The notes under the pieces: model-generated
The model's input: only the letters and a program-made list of their open reading frames with translations
Told to the model about the DNA's origin: nothing
Databases searched by the model: none
Program-made: the position numbers and the translations under genes
Shown: positions 28,801 through 36,655 of the stretch, piece by piece
How positions within the stretch are numbered: the first letter of the stretch is position 1
Layout: every line of letters begins with the position of its first letter
Source of the DNA: Veillonella parvula DSM 2008
Lineage (GTDB): Bacteria; Bacillota; Negativicutes; Veillonellales; Veillonellaceae
DNA: 64,000 bases
Assembly (NCBI RefSeq): GCF_000024945.1
Contig: NC_013520.1
Span: 1,575,001-1,639,000 of the forward strand
Reading direction: 5' to 3'

Positions 28801-29385
28801 AACCAATGGTTTTAAATCTTCATAGTCCCAGATTTGAATTTTTTGAATTTCGTGGGATGTACGGAAACCGTCAAAGAAGTTGATGAAAGGTACGCGAGTT
28901 TTAATAGCTGTCAAGTGAGCTACAGCGGACAAGTCCATTACTTCTTGTACAGAGGATTCAGCTAACATAGCACAGCCAGCTGCACGAGCAGCCATTACGT
29001 CTTGGTGGTCACCAAAGATAGCCAAAGCATGTGCAGCCAATGCACGAGCAGCTACTTGGAATACACCTGGAAGTAATTCGCCTGCTACTTTATATAAGTT
29101 AGGAAGCATCAATAACAAACCTTGGGAAGATGTGAAAGTTGTTGTTAATGCACCAGCTTGTAAAGAACCGTGGGTTGCAGCAGCAGCACCTGCTTCAGAT
29201 TGCATTTCTACAACTTGAACAGTGTTGCCGAAGATGTTTTTTCGACCAGATGCAGCCCATTCATCAATGTGTTCTGGCATTGGAGAAGATGGAGTGATTG
29301 GATAAATCGCAGCAACTTCTGTAAAACCATAAGAAACGTGAGCAGCCGCTTGGTTGCCGTCCATAGTTTTAAATTTACGACTCAT
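25849..29385 (-). CDS. nifJ: pyruvate:ferredoxin (flavodoxin) oxidoreductase
   Basis: 1178-residue single-chain PFOR that oxidatively decarboxylates pyruvate to acetyl-CoA and CO2 and reduces ferredoxin, central to lactate and pyruvate fermentation. Domain order: domain I with YPITPSSPMPEHIDEW; domain II transketolase-C-like; gamma domain; two [4Fe-4S] clusters near residues 690-760 (CIQCNQCSFVCPH and CLGCGNCVDICPAP); and a C-terminal TPP-binding domain with CAGCGETPYAK, GGDGWAYDIGFGG and DTEVYSNTGGQASKST. Length and order match the homodimeric enzymes. A divergent LysR gene lies upstream across 386 bases and may control it. Confidence 0.97.
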   Translation of the reverse strand: MSRKFKTMDGNQAAAHVSYGFTEVAAIYPITPSSPMPEHIDEWAASGRKNIFGNTVQVVEMQSEAGAAAATHGSLQAGALTTTFTSSQGLLLMLPNLYKVAGELLPGVFQVAARALAAHALAIFGDHQDVMAARAAGCAMLAESSVQEVMDLSAVAHLTAIKTRVPFINFFDGFRTSHEIQKIQIWDYEDLKPLVDMDAVKAFRKNALNPDAPVTRGTAENPDVYFQHREASNKFYLNVPDVVEHYMNEVNKLAGTNYQLFNYHGAPDATDVVVTMGSSAQVVESTVDYLNKLGRKVGFINVHLFRPFATDRLLKALPKTVERIAVLDRTKEPGALAEPLFLDVQAAVVDGGRNVKVIAGRYGLSSKDVIPADIVAVFDNLAAENGKKFFTLGINDDVTFLSLDRAEGVEVETPGLTECKFWGFGSDGTVGANKSAIKIIGDHTDMYAQAYFDYDSKKSGGVTMSHLRFGKNPINLPYLITEPQFVACHRQSYVHEYDLIRGIKKGGTFLLNCTWSPEELDEHLPAKLRRQIAEKELNFYIINAAKIASEIGLGGRINMVTQAAFFKLTEIIPVDDAVKYLKESVVTSYGKKGQNIVDMNNAAIDQGVGALVKVDVPASWKDAVDNGNHAAKPGCESCPSFVQNIAQPINAQAGYDLPVSTFSGYEDGTLPAGTAKFEKRGPALFVPKWLPENCIQCNQCSFVCPHATIRPILATEAEVAAAPEHFDTIPALGAKDLQFRIAVSPLDCLGCGNCVDICPAPKGKAIVMTSIDTEIEQAEAWNYGVNLPVKENPMKKETVKGSQFEQPLFEFSGACAGCGETPYAKLLTQLFGDRMMIANATGCSSIWGASMPASPYTTNQQGHGPSWANSLFEDNAEYGYGMYIGVKKIRQQLVELASKAVETATGELKEALEQWIEFANLGAATRQRSERLVAAIEAEGATTPELKEILEKKQFLIKRSHWIFGGDGWAYDIGFGGVDHVLASGEDINIFVFDTEVYSNTGGQASKSTNVAAVAQFAASGKRTKKKDLGMMAMSYGYVYVAQVAMGADKNQLMKAVAEAEAYPGPSLIIAYSPCINHGIKAGMGKAQEEQRKAVAAGYWDLYRYNPQLKEEGKNPFSLDSKEPTESFQDFLKGEVRYASLAKAAPDVAEELFAKTEQDAKERRLSYVRLQKGFEDVK

Positions 29386-29771
29386 GTGATTATTGCCTCC
29401 TTAAGCATTTAGCAAAAATAGAACACTTGCTTAATCTATCATTATGTTTAGGAATAACAACCATTACAAACTTGCGCACATGAAAAAATAATGCAATAAT
29501 ATATATGTTATATATAATATGGCATTATGTGTGAGCATACTTTTTTGTGATGGGCACAACCATAATTCCTAATATCATAACTTGATATAGCCCTATATGC
29601 TAATTATAACGTGCTGGGCCCTATCAACGCAACACATACAGTGACTGTCGCTTTGCCAATATTGCTATCCATGCTTTACATAAAGTAATAGCTAATTGCA
29701 TTACAGTAATAACTATTCTCATTTAGTTAGGTCACGTCCTATAACCAAGTTTTATTTTTAGGGGGTTAATT
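29386..29771. other. divergent control region nifJ / lysR
   Basis: 386 bases between divergent genes. It holds the AAGGAGG site for nifJ at its left end and an AGGGGG site for the LysR gene at its right end, with AT-rich stretches (29500-29520) between. I see no confident -35/-10 pair and no gene, but the geometry is typical of a LysR-controlled divergent promoter. Confidence 0.55.
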
Positions 29772-30695
29772 ATGGATTTTCATCATTTGAAATACTTCGT
29801 TGAAGTAGCTGATCAAAAAAGCTTTAGTAAGGCTGCAAGGAATTTACACATCTCCCAATCTGCAATCAGCCGTACAATTAAAGCTTTAGAAGACGAACTT
29901 GGTGTTGTTCTCTTCATGCGTAATGCTAAATCTGTAGAACTTACTGATGGGGGTACCATCTTCTTAACCCACGCTAAACGCGTTGTGTTTATGTTTGAAC
30001 ATCTAAAAACTGATTTTGAAAACGAGTTTCGTTTGGAACAAGGTTCCATCAGAATTGGTATTCCACCAATTACTGATGCTCCCATTTTTGCCCAGTTATT
30101 AGGTGAATTTAAAAAAGTATATCCACAAATCGAATTGGAACTCTACGAACAAGGTTCTAAAAAGGTTGAGATCAGCGTTCAGGAAGGTTTAATCGATATT
30201 GGCATCATCTGTACTAAACCAAACCCTAAAGAATTTGAATCTTTCTACCTTACAAGTGACCCACTATCCGTTATCATTCCTAAATCTAGCCCTTTGGCAA
30301 AAGAAAAAGAAATTCGCTTAGAAATGCTAGCTGATGAATCCTTTGTATTGCATAAAGACGATTTCAACTTACATGATGAAATCATCAAAGCTTGTAAACA
30401 CACCGGCTTCCAACCGCATATCGTGTTTGAAACGAGCCAACGTGATCTCATGTTACAAACAGTTAGTGCAAACCTTGCTATTGCATTATTACCATCTCGC
30501 CTCTGCCCTGAGGTAGGTGAAAATACGGAGGTTGGTTCTAAGGTTGTCGTAAGACCTCTCGTACCTGAAATTATTCATACCCTTTATGTAATTTGGAAAA
30601 AGGGTCATTACCTCTCCCACGCTTCTCGCTTGTGGTTAGACTTCGTAAACTCCAAATTACCATTACCTGGATTACAACTCGAGGATCGTCAATAA
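29772..30695 (+). CDS. LysR-family transcriptional regulator
   Basis: 307 residues. Winged helix-turn-helix at residues 1-60 (FSKAARNLHISQSAISRTIKALEDELG), linker helix, then a periplasmic-binding-type effector domain (about 90-295) with IRIGIPPITDAP and IALLPSRLCPEV. It sits divergently to nifJ and so is a candidate regulator of pyruvate oxidation; the effector is unknown. Its stop overlaps the start of a small membrane protein gene by one base (TAATG), so the two are translated together. Confidence 0.88.
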   Translation: MDFHHLKYFVEVADQKSFSKAARNLHISQSAISRTIKALEDELGVVLFMRNAKSVELTDGGTIFLTHAKRVVFMFEHLKTDFENEFRLEQGSIRIGIPPITDAPIFAQLLGEFKKVYPQIELELYEQGSKKVEISVQEGLIDIGIICTKPNPKEFESFYLTSDPLSVIIPKSSPLAKEKEIRLEMLADESFVLHKDDFNLHDEIIKACKHTGFQPHIVFETSQRDLMLQTVSANLAIALLPSRLCPEVGENTEVGSKVVVRPLVPEIIHTLYVIWKKGHYLSHASRLWLDFVNSKLPLPGLQLEDRQ

Positions 30696-31114
30696 TGAAC
30701 AAACCATCTGGGCTCGCATGTAAATTGCGAGCCCTTTTGAAAGCTAAAGAAGCGCCCATGTGGGGCGTTATCATTGTGCTGGTTATCGTTATCATATTCC
30801 AGCAAATACAAATCTCTGAATTACAATGGCGTGTCGATGAAGACCACGATGGCTCTACCATCGACAGTGTAGCAGGTCGTCTTTACATTCTTGAAGGGAT
30901 GGCTAATAAACATAGCGACCAACTAGACGAAATCCTAAAAGATATTCGTCAGCTACAAAATGACGGTGCCAAGTACGACTGGGAACTAAAACAATTACAA
31001 TGGTTGCATCCAGAACTCAAAGTACAACCACCAGAGGCAAACCCACACCCATTCAAATCCACAGATCTAAACCTCGATATGAATCCTGGGAAAGTGCCTG
31101 ATGTAACAAAATAA
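30695..31114 (+). CDS. small single-span membrane protein coupled to the LysR gene
   Basis: 139 residues starting MNKPSGLACKLRALLK, chosen because its ATG overlaps the upstream stop. One membrane helix at about residues 22-40 (WGVIIVLVIVIIFQQIQIS) is followed by a hydrophilic, probably coiled-coil stretch (HSDQLDEILKDIRQLQNDG) and a Pro-rich end. No known family. Coupling to a LysR regulator suggests a linked job, perhaps anchoring or sensing, but nothing in the sequence proves it. Confidence 0.65.
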   Translation: MNKPSGLACKLRALLKAKEAPMWGVIIVLVIVIIFQQIQISELQWRVDEDHDGSTIDSVAGRLYILEGMANKHSDQLDEILKDIRQLQNDGAKYDWELKQLQWLHPELKVQPPEANPHPFKSTDLNLDMNPGKVPDVTK

Positions 31115-31140
31115 AATCAATAAAGAAATCAGGAATAAAT

Positions 31141-31207
31141 AAAAGCACCTTATATACCTACAAAAGTCATCACAAATGACTCTTCTCATAGGATATAAGG
31201 TGCTTTT
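31141..31207 (+). terminator. terminator after the LysR-membrane protein operon
   Basis: Outer stem aaaagcaccttata / tataaggtgctttt with an inner agtcat/atgact hairpin. A T-run follows on the plus strand; it could also stop transcription from the right. Confidence 0.85.
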
Positions 31208-31272
31208 ATCATTATTCTATTATAAATTTAATTGCTAGTTTTCCCATACGTCTCTGCAATGACAAGTTACTT

Positions 31273-31890
31273 CTACTTGCGATACGCTTCTAATTTATAT
31301 GCATATTCACTTAAAAGATCCTTTGAATAGATTTTTTCATTTTTTGAATCTCTAACTTCTTTCCAAATAATAGATGCTACTTTTAATTTATTCGAATAAT
31401 TGCCACTACATTCGTCTGCACAAAAATCCTTAAAAAATTGATTCCATTGACAAGCCGAATTGTCATACTTTGCATAATCTGATTCACCATAATATACTTT
31501 CAGCAAATCTCCAATGGTAAAGCTAATATTTTTTTCACTTTTTACTTTTCTCCAAGCAGTAGCCATATCAGCATTAAATTTAAATCGTGAAACACCTATT
31601 AAATCAGAAAAATATTCTCTAAACTTCGTATTAAAAGAAAAATTACATTCAAGTAATGGTGTATCTAAAGTAATATTTTCCACTTGTTTTTTTCTATTTT
31701 TTATTGATGATTTTTTAATTAAATTGCCTTTAAAGTACTGCTCAATAATATGATTGAGTTCTTGTTTTATTCCCCTATATTCTAATCCTAATGATTTACA
31801 TATTTGTGAAAGTTCATCACGATACCAATAATATTTTTTAAATTCATCAAATGATGTAATTTCATCAAACTTAGGTCTACACTCTTTCAA
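31273..31890 (-). CDS. SAP-domain / DUF6434-like protein
   Basis: 205 residues. The N-terminal 55 residues (YYWYRDELSQICKSLGLEYRGIKQELNHII) resemble a SAP-type helix-extended-loop-helix. The remainder (TPLLECNFSFNTKFREYF, WNQFFKDF, KLKVASIIWKEVRDS) resembles the DUF6434 type seen in stand-alone Firmicutes proteins. SAP motifs usually bind DNA, so a nucleic-acid-linked role is inferred, without experimental meaning here. AT-rich single gene, convergent with the LysR operon. Identification is from memory of the family pattern. Confidence 0.6.
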   Translation of the reverse strand: MKECRPKFDEITSFDEFKKYYWYRDELSQICKSLGLEYRGIKQELNHIIEQYFKGNLIKKSSIKNRKKQVENITLDTPLLECNFSFNTKFREYFSDLIGVSRFKFNADMATAWRKVKSEKNISFTIGDLLKVYYGESDYAKYDNSACQWNQFFKDFCADECSGNYSNKLKVASIIWKEVRDSKNEKIYSKDLLSEYAYKLEAYRK

Positions 31891-32021
31891 TATTCTGTCT
31901 CCTCAAGTTTAAATAATACTATTTTGTAAATTGTAACATAAAATTGAATAGTACCCAAAATCACACCATTGAAGCATTCGTTAAATATTTTCCTATGAAG
32001 TTATCTATAATATAACTCTAC

Positions 32022-33335
32022 TTAATCCTCTTTATGCTCCATAGATTTTGGAAGTGTCAAAATTAATAGACCAGCAAGGAACATACAAGCCCCCATTACA
32101 TAGTAGCCATAAGCAAAGCTACCTGTGTGACCATTGATGAATCCAAGCATATAAGGACCTACCCAGCCCCCCATGTTACCTGAAGAGTTAATGAGTCCCA
32201 TCGCCCCCGCTGCAGCAGCGCCAGATAAGAAGGTTGTTGGCATGGTCCACCATACACCCATACCACCGTAAACACCTACTGCAGTTAAGCATATAAAGAA
32301 TAAGCTAACTTCTGGAGACAGACTGTGTGGTGTTGCTAAGAAACCAATAGTACCAATGAACAATGTAGTAGCAACGTGCCAACGTTTTTCATTGCGCTTT
32401 TCAGAAGAGTAACCACAGTATATTTGTACAAGTAAGGCTGCTGTCATTGGAATAGCAATAGACCACGCTACCACACTTGGTGGCCATCCAGATAAGCTTT
32501 TAAGAACTTGAGGCATCCAAAAACTAAAGCCCCAGAAACCAATAACCCACAAGAAATAGATTAACGCTAGGCGCAATACTTTTGGGTCTTTCAACGCTTG
32601 CCAAGTAGTATATTTCTTTACCGCTTGCTTTTGTTGCTCTTCTTTTTCAAGCTCGGCTTTAATATATACCTTTTCTACATCAGTTACCCAAGATGCATGT
32701 TCAGGACGCTCTTTCATCCAGAATGCGAAAATGAACGCAAAGATCACAGCAGGAATAGCTTCAACGATAAAGAGTGTACGCCAACCATGTAGACCAAAGA
32801 ACGTTGTATCCAATAAAATACCTGCCAATGGCCCACCAATGATGTTAGAGAACAATAAAGACGTCAACATCAAAGAGATCGCCTTCGCACGCTCCTTTGG
32901 CAAGAACCAATTTGGAATAAGTAATGAATAAATTACAGGATATAAAGAAGCCTCACATAGACCAAGTAAAAATCGATAAACATAAAATTCCAACTCAGTG
33001 GTCATCGTCGTCATAAGAATACATACGAGACCCCAACTAAACATGATACGCGCCACCCAATGCATAGCATTACAACGAGCTGCAATTAAAGATGCAGGCA
33101 CTTCAAACAAAACATAACCAATAAAGAAAATGCCTGCCCCCATACCAAATACTTCTGGCGTCAACCACGGTAAATTCTCCTTCATAGTCAAGCCTGCATA
33201 AGCAATATTAACACGATCTAAGAAGGCAATAATAGAAACAATAAACAATGGTAAGACTACGTGAAGCATACGACGTTTCGTAAAATCTTTGAAATTGATG
33301 TCCCCACTTTGAGGCTCTAGTGTAGATGAGTTCAT
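32022..33335 (-). CDS. MFS transporter, anion:cation symporter type (tartrate/aromatic acid-like)
   Basis: 437 residues with 12 predicted membrane helices. FLDRVNIAYAGLTM in helix 1, GYVLFEVPASLIAARC, and RFLLGLCEASLYPVI are typical of the ACS family of organic-anion transporters (TtuB/ExuT-like). The long central loop (GVERPEH-type region, then KAELEKEEQQKQAVKKY) is cytoplasmic. Substrate is probably a carboxylate or sugar acid; nothing adjacent names it. A ribosome site AGAAAGGAAT precedes the ATG. Monocistronic. Confidence 0.82.
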   Translation of the reverse strand: MNSSTLEPQSGDINFKDFTKRRMLHVVLPLFIVSIIAFLDRVNIAYAGLTMKENLPWLTPEVFGMGAGIFFIGYVLFEVPASLIAARCNAMHWVARIMFSWGLVCILMTTMTTELEFYVYRFLLGLCEASLYPVIYSLLIPNWFLPKERAKAISLMLTSLLFSNIIGGPLAGILLDTTFFGLHGWRTLFIVEAIPAVIFAFIFAFWMKERPEHASWVTDVEKVYIKAELEKEEQQKQAVKKYTTWQALKDPKVLRLALIYFLWVIGFWGFSFWMPQVLKSLSGWPPSVVAWSIAIPMTAALLVQIYCGYSSEKRNEKRWHVATTLFIGTIGFLATPHSLSPEVSLFFICLTAVGVYGGMGVWWTMPTTFLSGAAAAGAMGLINSSGNMGGWVGPYMLGFINGHTGSFAYGYYVMGACMFLAGLLILTLPKSMEHKED

Positions 33336-33511
33336 ATAATTCCTTTCTGCTTATTAAAATATTACATACTTTACCATCTTAAAAGAACAAACGTCCTCTG
33401 TCAATGGAACTATATAAAATATAGAAATATCAAATAGGAATAGTGAAATCAAAATAATAGCATATAAAAATAGAAAAGGTATATTCGCTAGAAATGACTA
33501 TATAAAATAAA

Positions 33512-33573
33512 AAAGCACTTTATAGTATAAATCTGTCTCTATTATAAGATAACAAAATACTATAAAGTGCTTT
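33512..33573 (-). terminator. terminator downstream of the cupin gene
   Basis: 17-bp perfect stem aaagcactttatagtat / atactataaagtgcttt with a 28-base loop and T-rich flank on the minus strand. The arms resemble those of the terminator at 31141-31207. Confidence 0.8.
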
Positions 33574-33577
33574 CATA

Positions 33578-33934
33578 TTAATTAGTACTAACAGGATCAT
33601 AATCAGCAGGCACAGGAGCGACGATACTCACAAAGATGACATCTTCTGTTCCAGTATTTTTTGCACCATGACATTCACCCTTTTTAGATACTATAACTTG
33701 CCCCTTTGTAAAAGGCACCTCCGTATCCGGCGTTGGATAAAATACCCCCTTGCCTTGCAATATAACCCATATATCATCAGAGTTATGATGGTAATGCTTT
33801 GGTAAGGTTTGACCAGCTTTAATAACCCATATTGAGCCACCTGTGGAATCAGTTTGATAAAATGGTGTCTTAACAGCTTTCTCCAAACTTTCAACTTTCA
33901 CGAGTTCCATATCAAAAACACGTTGATCACTCAT
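33578..33934 (-). CDS. small cupin-domain protein
   Basis: 118-residue single-domain cupin. The two metal-binding motifs are visible: LPKHYHHNSDDIWVILQGKG (motif 1, with three His and a Glu position changed) and ECHGAKNTGTEDVIFVSI (motif 2). The start MSDQRVF is chosen because AAAGGTG lies nine bases before it, while the ATG 18 bases upstream has no ribosome site. Function could be a sugar or organic-acid-binding or metal-dependent enzyme; the ligand is unknown. It begins 28 bases after the DUF4261 gene. Confidence 0.75.
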   Translation of the reverse strand: MSDQRVFDMELVKVESLEKAVKTPFYQTDSTGGSIWVIKAGQTLPKHYHHNSDDIWVILQGKGVFYPTPDTEVPFTKGQVIVSKKGECHGAKNTGTEDVIFVSIVAPVPADYDPVSTN

Positions 33935-33962
33935 AATGCTCACACCTTTCATTGATTAACAA

Positions 33963-34838
33963 CTAGCGAGTGCCCGATTCATATTCTCCCATATTAATAT
34001 CTAGAACCTCTCGAACCGGGTGACTTAGAGAATCCTCATATTGTACTTTCCACTGAATATCCTGATTCATCTCGCCATTTTGTAACCCCGCAATGGTTCC
34101 CCCATCACCTATTATATTATCATGTTCGAAAATATAATTCAACACATTATAAGCATGAAATACTACATGATTAGGATCTACACCGTGAAAGTGATACTGT
34201 AAATCAGGTAAAAATAATGTACTCATACCCACAGAATCTACCATCATATCATTGGTACCTTGAATACTAAAATAACGTACATTTACAGCATAATAAATAA
34301 AACGAGTTACCGCTTTATCTGAATGATTTTCAATCGATTCACGACTTAAGAACTTACGAGATGGACCAAATACAACAGCTTTACAAGATGGATATAGCTC
34401 CAACAGTGCATCTACATATTTCACTAGCATATCGGCCCGTTCTTTAGCCTCTAAACCAGAGGCTAACATATCCGTAGCAAACACCCTGTATTGACACTCT
34501 GTCAACAACTCATCCACATTGGGACAATCCCACACCTGACTACGTTCAAAATCATCTAATACAGGCTTATCGATTTTCTCACAATCCGTCACCATTAACG
34601 TCGGTGAAATATCTGCATCAGTATCCTCGTAATGCACCTTATAATTCTGAGGAGCAAAACCAGCAGACTCACGACGGTGATCAAAACAATCAACAGGTCC
34701 TAGATGCTTCGTAAATATCTCTATCATTGTATCCCGATCAGGCATATCACACTGCTTCGGCATTAATAACTCAACGAAAAAAATACCACCTGGTCGGACT
34801 GAAGTATCTGTTAAATCTTGTTTAAAAACTTGGCTCAT
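33963..34838 (-). CDS. DUF4261-domain protein
   Basis: 291 residues, soluble. The C-terminal third (YHFHGVDPNHVVFHAYNVLNYIFEHDNIIGDGGTIAG) matches the pattern I know for DUF4261 proteins, in which a ...NVLNYI...DGDTI... segment is conserved. Such genes are common in polymorphic-toxin and accessory neighbourhoods, but no biochemical role is established that I can cite. An RBS-like AGGAGA precedes the ATG. Probably co-transcribed with the cupin gene and the two genes upstream. Confidence 0.6.
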   Translation of the reverse strand: MSQVFKQDLTDTSVRPGGIFFVELLMPKQCDMPDRDTMIEIFTKHLGPVDCFDHRRESAGFAPQNYKVHYEDTDADISPTLMVTDCEKIDKPVLDDFERSQVWDCPNVDELLTECQYRVFATDMLASGLEAKERADMLVKYVDALLELYPSCKAVVFGPSRKFLSRESIENHSDKAVTRFIYYAVNVRYFSIQGTNDMMVDSVGMSTLFLPDLQYHFHGVDPNHVVFHAYNVLNYIFEHDNIIGDGGTIAGLQNGEMNQDIQWKVQYEDSLSHPVREVLDINMGEYESGTR

Positions 34839-34862
34839 ATGCGCTCTCCTAATTTTTAACTA

Positions 34863-35861
34863 TTATTCTGATGAGTGTATTAATTTATACCATTTTACAA
34901 TACCTTCAGGAATTAAATAATTTTCACTTTCCATCTTAGCCTTTACCCATCGGTATAAGTCATTTGGAGTAATAATATGAATCAAATCACTTTGAACGTT
35001 TGATTTATTTACTATACCTTCTGATGTAAATAGATATACTTCTTTTTTTCGCTTTTGGTCATCTACCAAATCAACATAATTATTAAAATCTAAGGGAACA
35101 CTCCCTTTTTTTACCTGAGGATATGCAAGCATCCCATTTTCTGGATTTACTAATACACATTCATATAGCTCAGTTGCAATTTTATTCGTAGATGGGATTG
35201 TCACATAACCTTTACGATCATATAAATATAGACAAACTAAATCTTCACAATCATTTGGTGATAAACAATCATAAAACAATTGTTGTAAAAATTCTTCATT
35301 TGACTTCTCTAATACCAAAGGTTTTCCCCAAAATGCATATTCAGCATATTCAAACATATAGTCTTTATTTATGCGTTGTATAGTTCGACCGCGAATAAAA
35401 GCTGTTGCTACTGCTCCTGGCACCTGACTTTCATCACCAATCCGTTCCCACTTAATTCCTGTAATTTGATTAGCTGCATCAAAATCTAATGCATCCTTGT
35501 CACAATTATAAGTAAAATTAGAATCTTCGTTCACACGTCCTAGATAATAAATACCATTATCGCGCATCCAAATATAGTCACCCTTTTCGACTTCACTCAA
35601 CATATCAACAGCGACTAAACGTTTTTTTTGATTCATCCCATATAAACCATACGTTCTAATAACATCATAATACTGATCTATATTTTCTATTTGATTACGT
35701 TTTTCTTGTATTTCAATTATAGCCTCAGGATTATAGTGCTTTATATGGTCATCCTTAATACTCCATCCTAAAGCGGCAACATCATTATCTAAACAATACT
35801 TTGAAATTTTTTCTCCACTACTACTATCTGTTCTTGTTTGTAATCTCCATACAGACCCCAT
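34863..35861 (-). CDS. possible modification-dependent restriction protein (PUA/EVE-like plus Mrr-like domains)
   Basis: 332 residues from MGSVWRLQTRT. Residues 1-165 look like the EVE/PUA-like reader that opens many Mrr-type proteins: VWRLQT, ALGWSIKD, VEKGDYIWMRD and GIYYLGRV. Residues 180-260 look like an Mrr-type nuclease core: NDCEDLVCLYLYDRKGY, an acidic TELYECVLV strand, and QVKKG, a Q-x-K form of the PD-(D/E)XK motif. Activity on modified DNA is inference. The start is set by GGAGG eight bases upstream; an ATG 36 bases further up overlaps the previous stop (ATGA) and cannot be excluded. AT-rich. Confidence 0.45.
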   Translation of the reverse strand: MGSVWRLQTRTDSSSGEKISKYCLDNDVAALGWSIKDDHIKHYNPEAIIEIQEKRNQIENIDQYYDVIRTYGLYGMNQKKRLVAVDMLSEVEKGDYIWMRDNGIYYLGRVNEDSNFTYNCDKDALDFDAANQITGIKWERIGDESQVPGAVATAFIRGRTIQRINKDYMFEYAEYAFWGKPLVLEKSNEEFLQQLFYDCLSPNDCEDLVCLYLYDRKGYVTIPSTNKIATELYECVLVNPENGMLAYPQVKKGSVPLDFNNYVDLVDDQKRKKEVYLFTSEGIVNKSNVQSDLIHIITPNDLYRWVKAKMESENYLIPEGIVKWYKLIHSSE

Positions 35862-35893
35862 TGTGTCAACCTCCAAATTAAATAATACAAACT

Positions 35894-36394
35894 TCATACA
35901 ATAAATACATTACCTTTTAATTTATAGTATACAGGATGATATTCAGTACTACAAATCGCCATCCATCGTTTTACAAACTTCTCAAAATCAATGTTAAAAT
36001 TACAATTTAATAGAATTTGCATAGAGTTTTGTAATAGATATACTCGTTCAATTTCTAATCTATCTATCAAAGAATTTCTTATAAGTTCACCCTTAACAAC
36101 TTGTTTAAATCTTGCATATAAATAATCAATACACTGATTTTTATATCCAAGTTTATAATTGCTAGCCACAAATAAACTACGATATGATAATTCACTCGGA
36201 AGAAAAGATTCCCATTCTAGTATTTCATGTCCATCTTCAACCATTCTAATATACATATCATTAATATCAATATAATCTCGAGTCCAACATTCAACCATTA
36301 GGTAAATATTTAATTCTTGCTCCATTAAGTCATCTATATAAAAGTCCTTTAATCCATCTATATCAAATTCTACATTAGCCCTATATTGATACAT
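35894..36394 (-). CDS. hypothetical protein paired with the putative restriction gene
   Basis: 166 residues, soluble, rich in Tyr, Asp and Ile, with no signal peptide. I do not recognise a domain. Sequence features are an acidic N-terminal half (FDIDGLKDFYIDDLMEQEL) and a helical C-terminal half. It ends in an ATGA overlap with an alternative start of the next gene or 32 bases before its preferred start. The pair is therefore likely co-expressed, and the protein may be a partner, specificity or immunity factor. AT content is high. Confidence 0.5.
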   Translation of the reverse strand: MYQYRANVEFDIDGLKDFYIDDLMEQELNIYLMVECWTRDYIDINDMYIRMVEDGHEILEWESFLPSELSYRSLFVASNYKLGYKNQCIDYLYARFKQVVKGELIRNSLIDRLEIERVYLLQNSMQILLNCNFNIDFEKFVKRWMAICSTEYHPVYYKLKGNVFIV

Positions 36395-36538
36395 AAATAT
36401 CCCCCTGATATATAATCACATTCTTTTATATAGATATTATAACTTTATGAATGTCCAAATTTTCACTCATGTCATCATATTTAATATGTAAAGATCTCTC
36501 TATCCTCCCTACGGCTCTACACTTCATAAAAATGCAAA

Positions 36539-36573
36539 ACCCTCTCCATAAGTCCGAGAACTATGGAGAGGGT
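36539..36573 (-). terminator. terminator downstream of citF
   Basis: 12-bp stem accctctccata / tatggagagggt with an 11-base loop, followed on the minus strand by TTTTGCATTTTTATG. Confidence 0.88.
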
Positions 36574-36655
36574 CTTTATATTATCTAATCAGCATAGGAT
36601 GATGAACCGATGGCGAAACTGTTACAGATTCCCCCGGGCTCTCAGCACTACTCAA

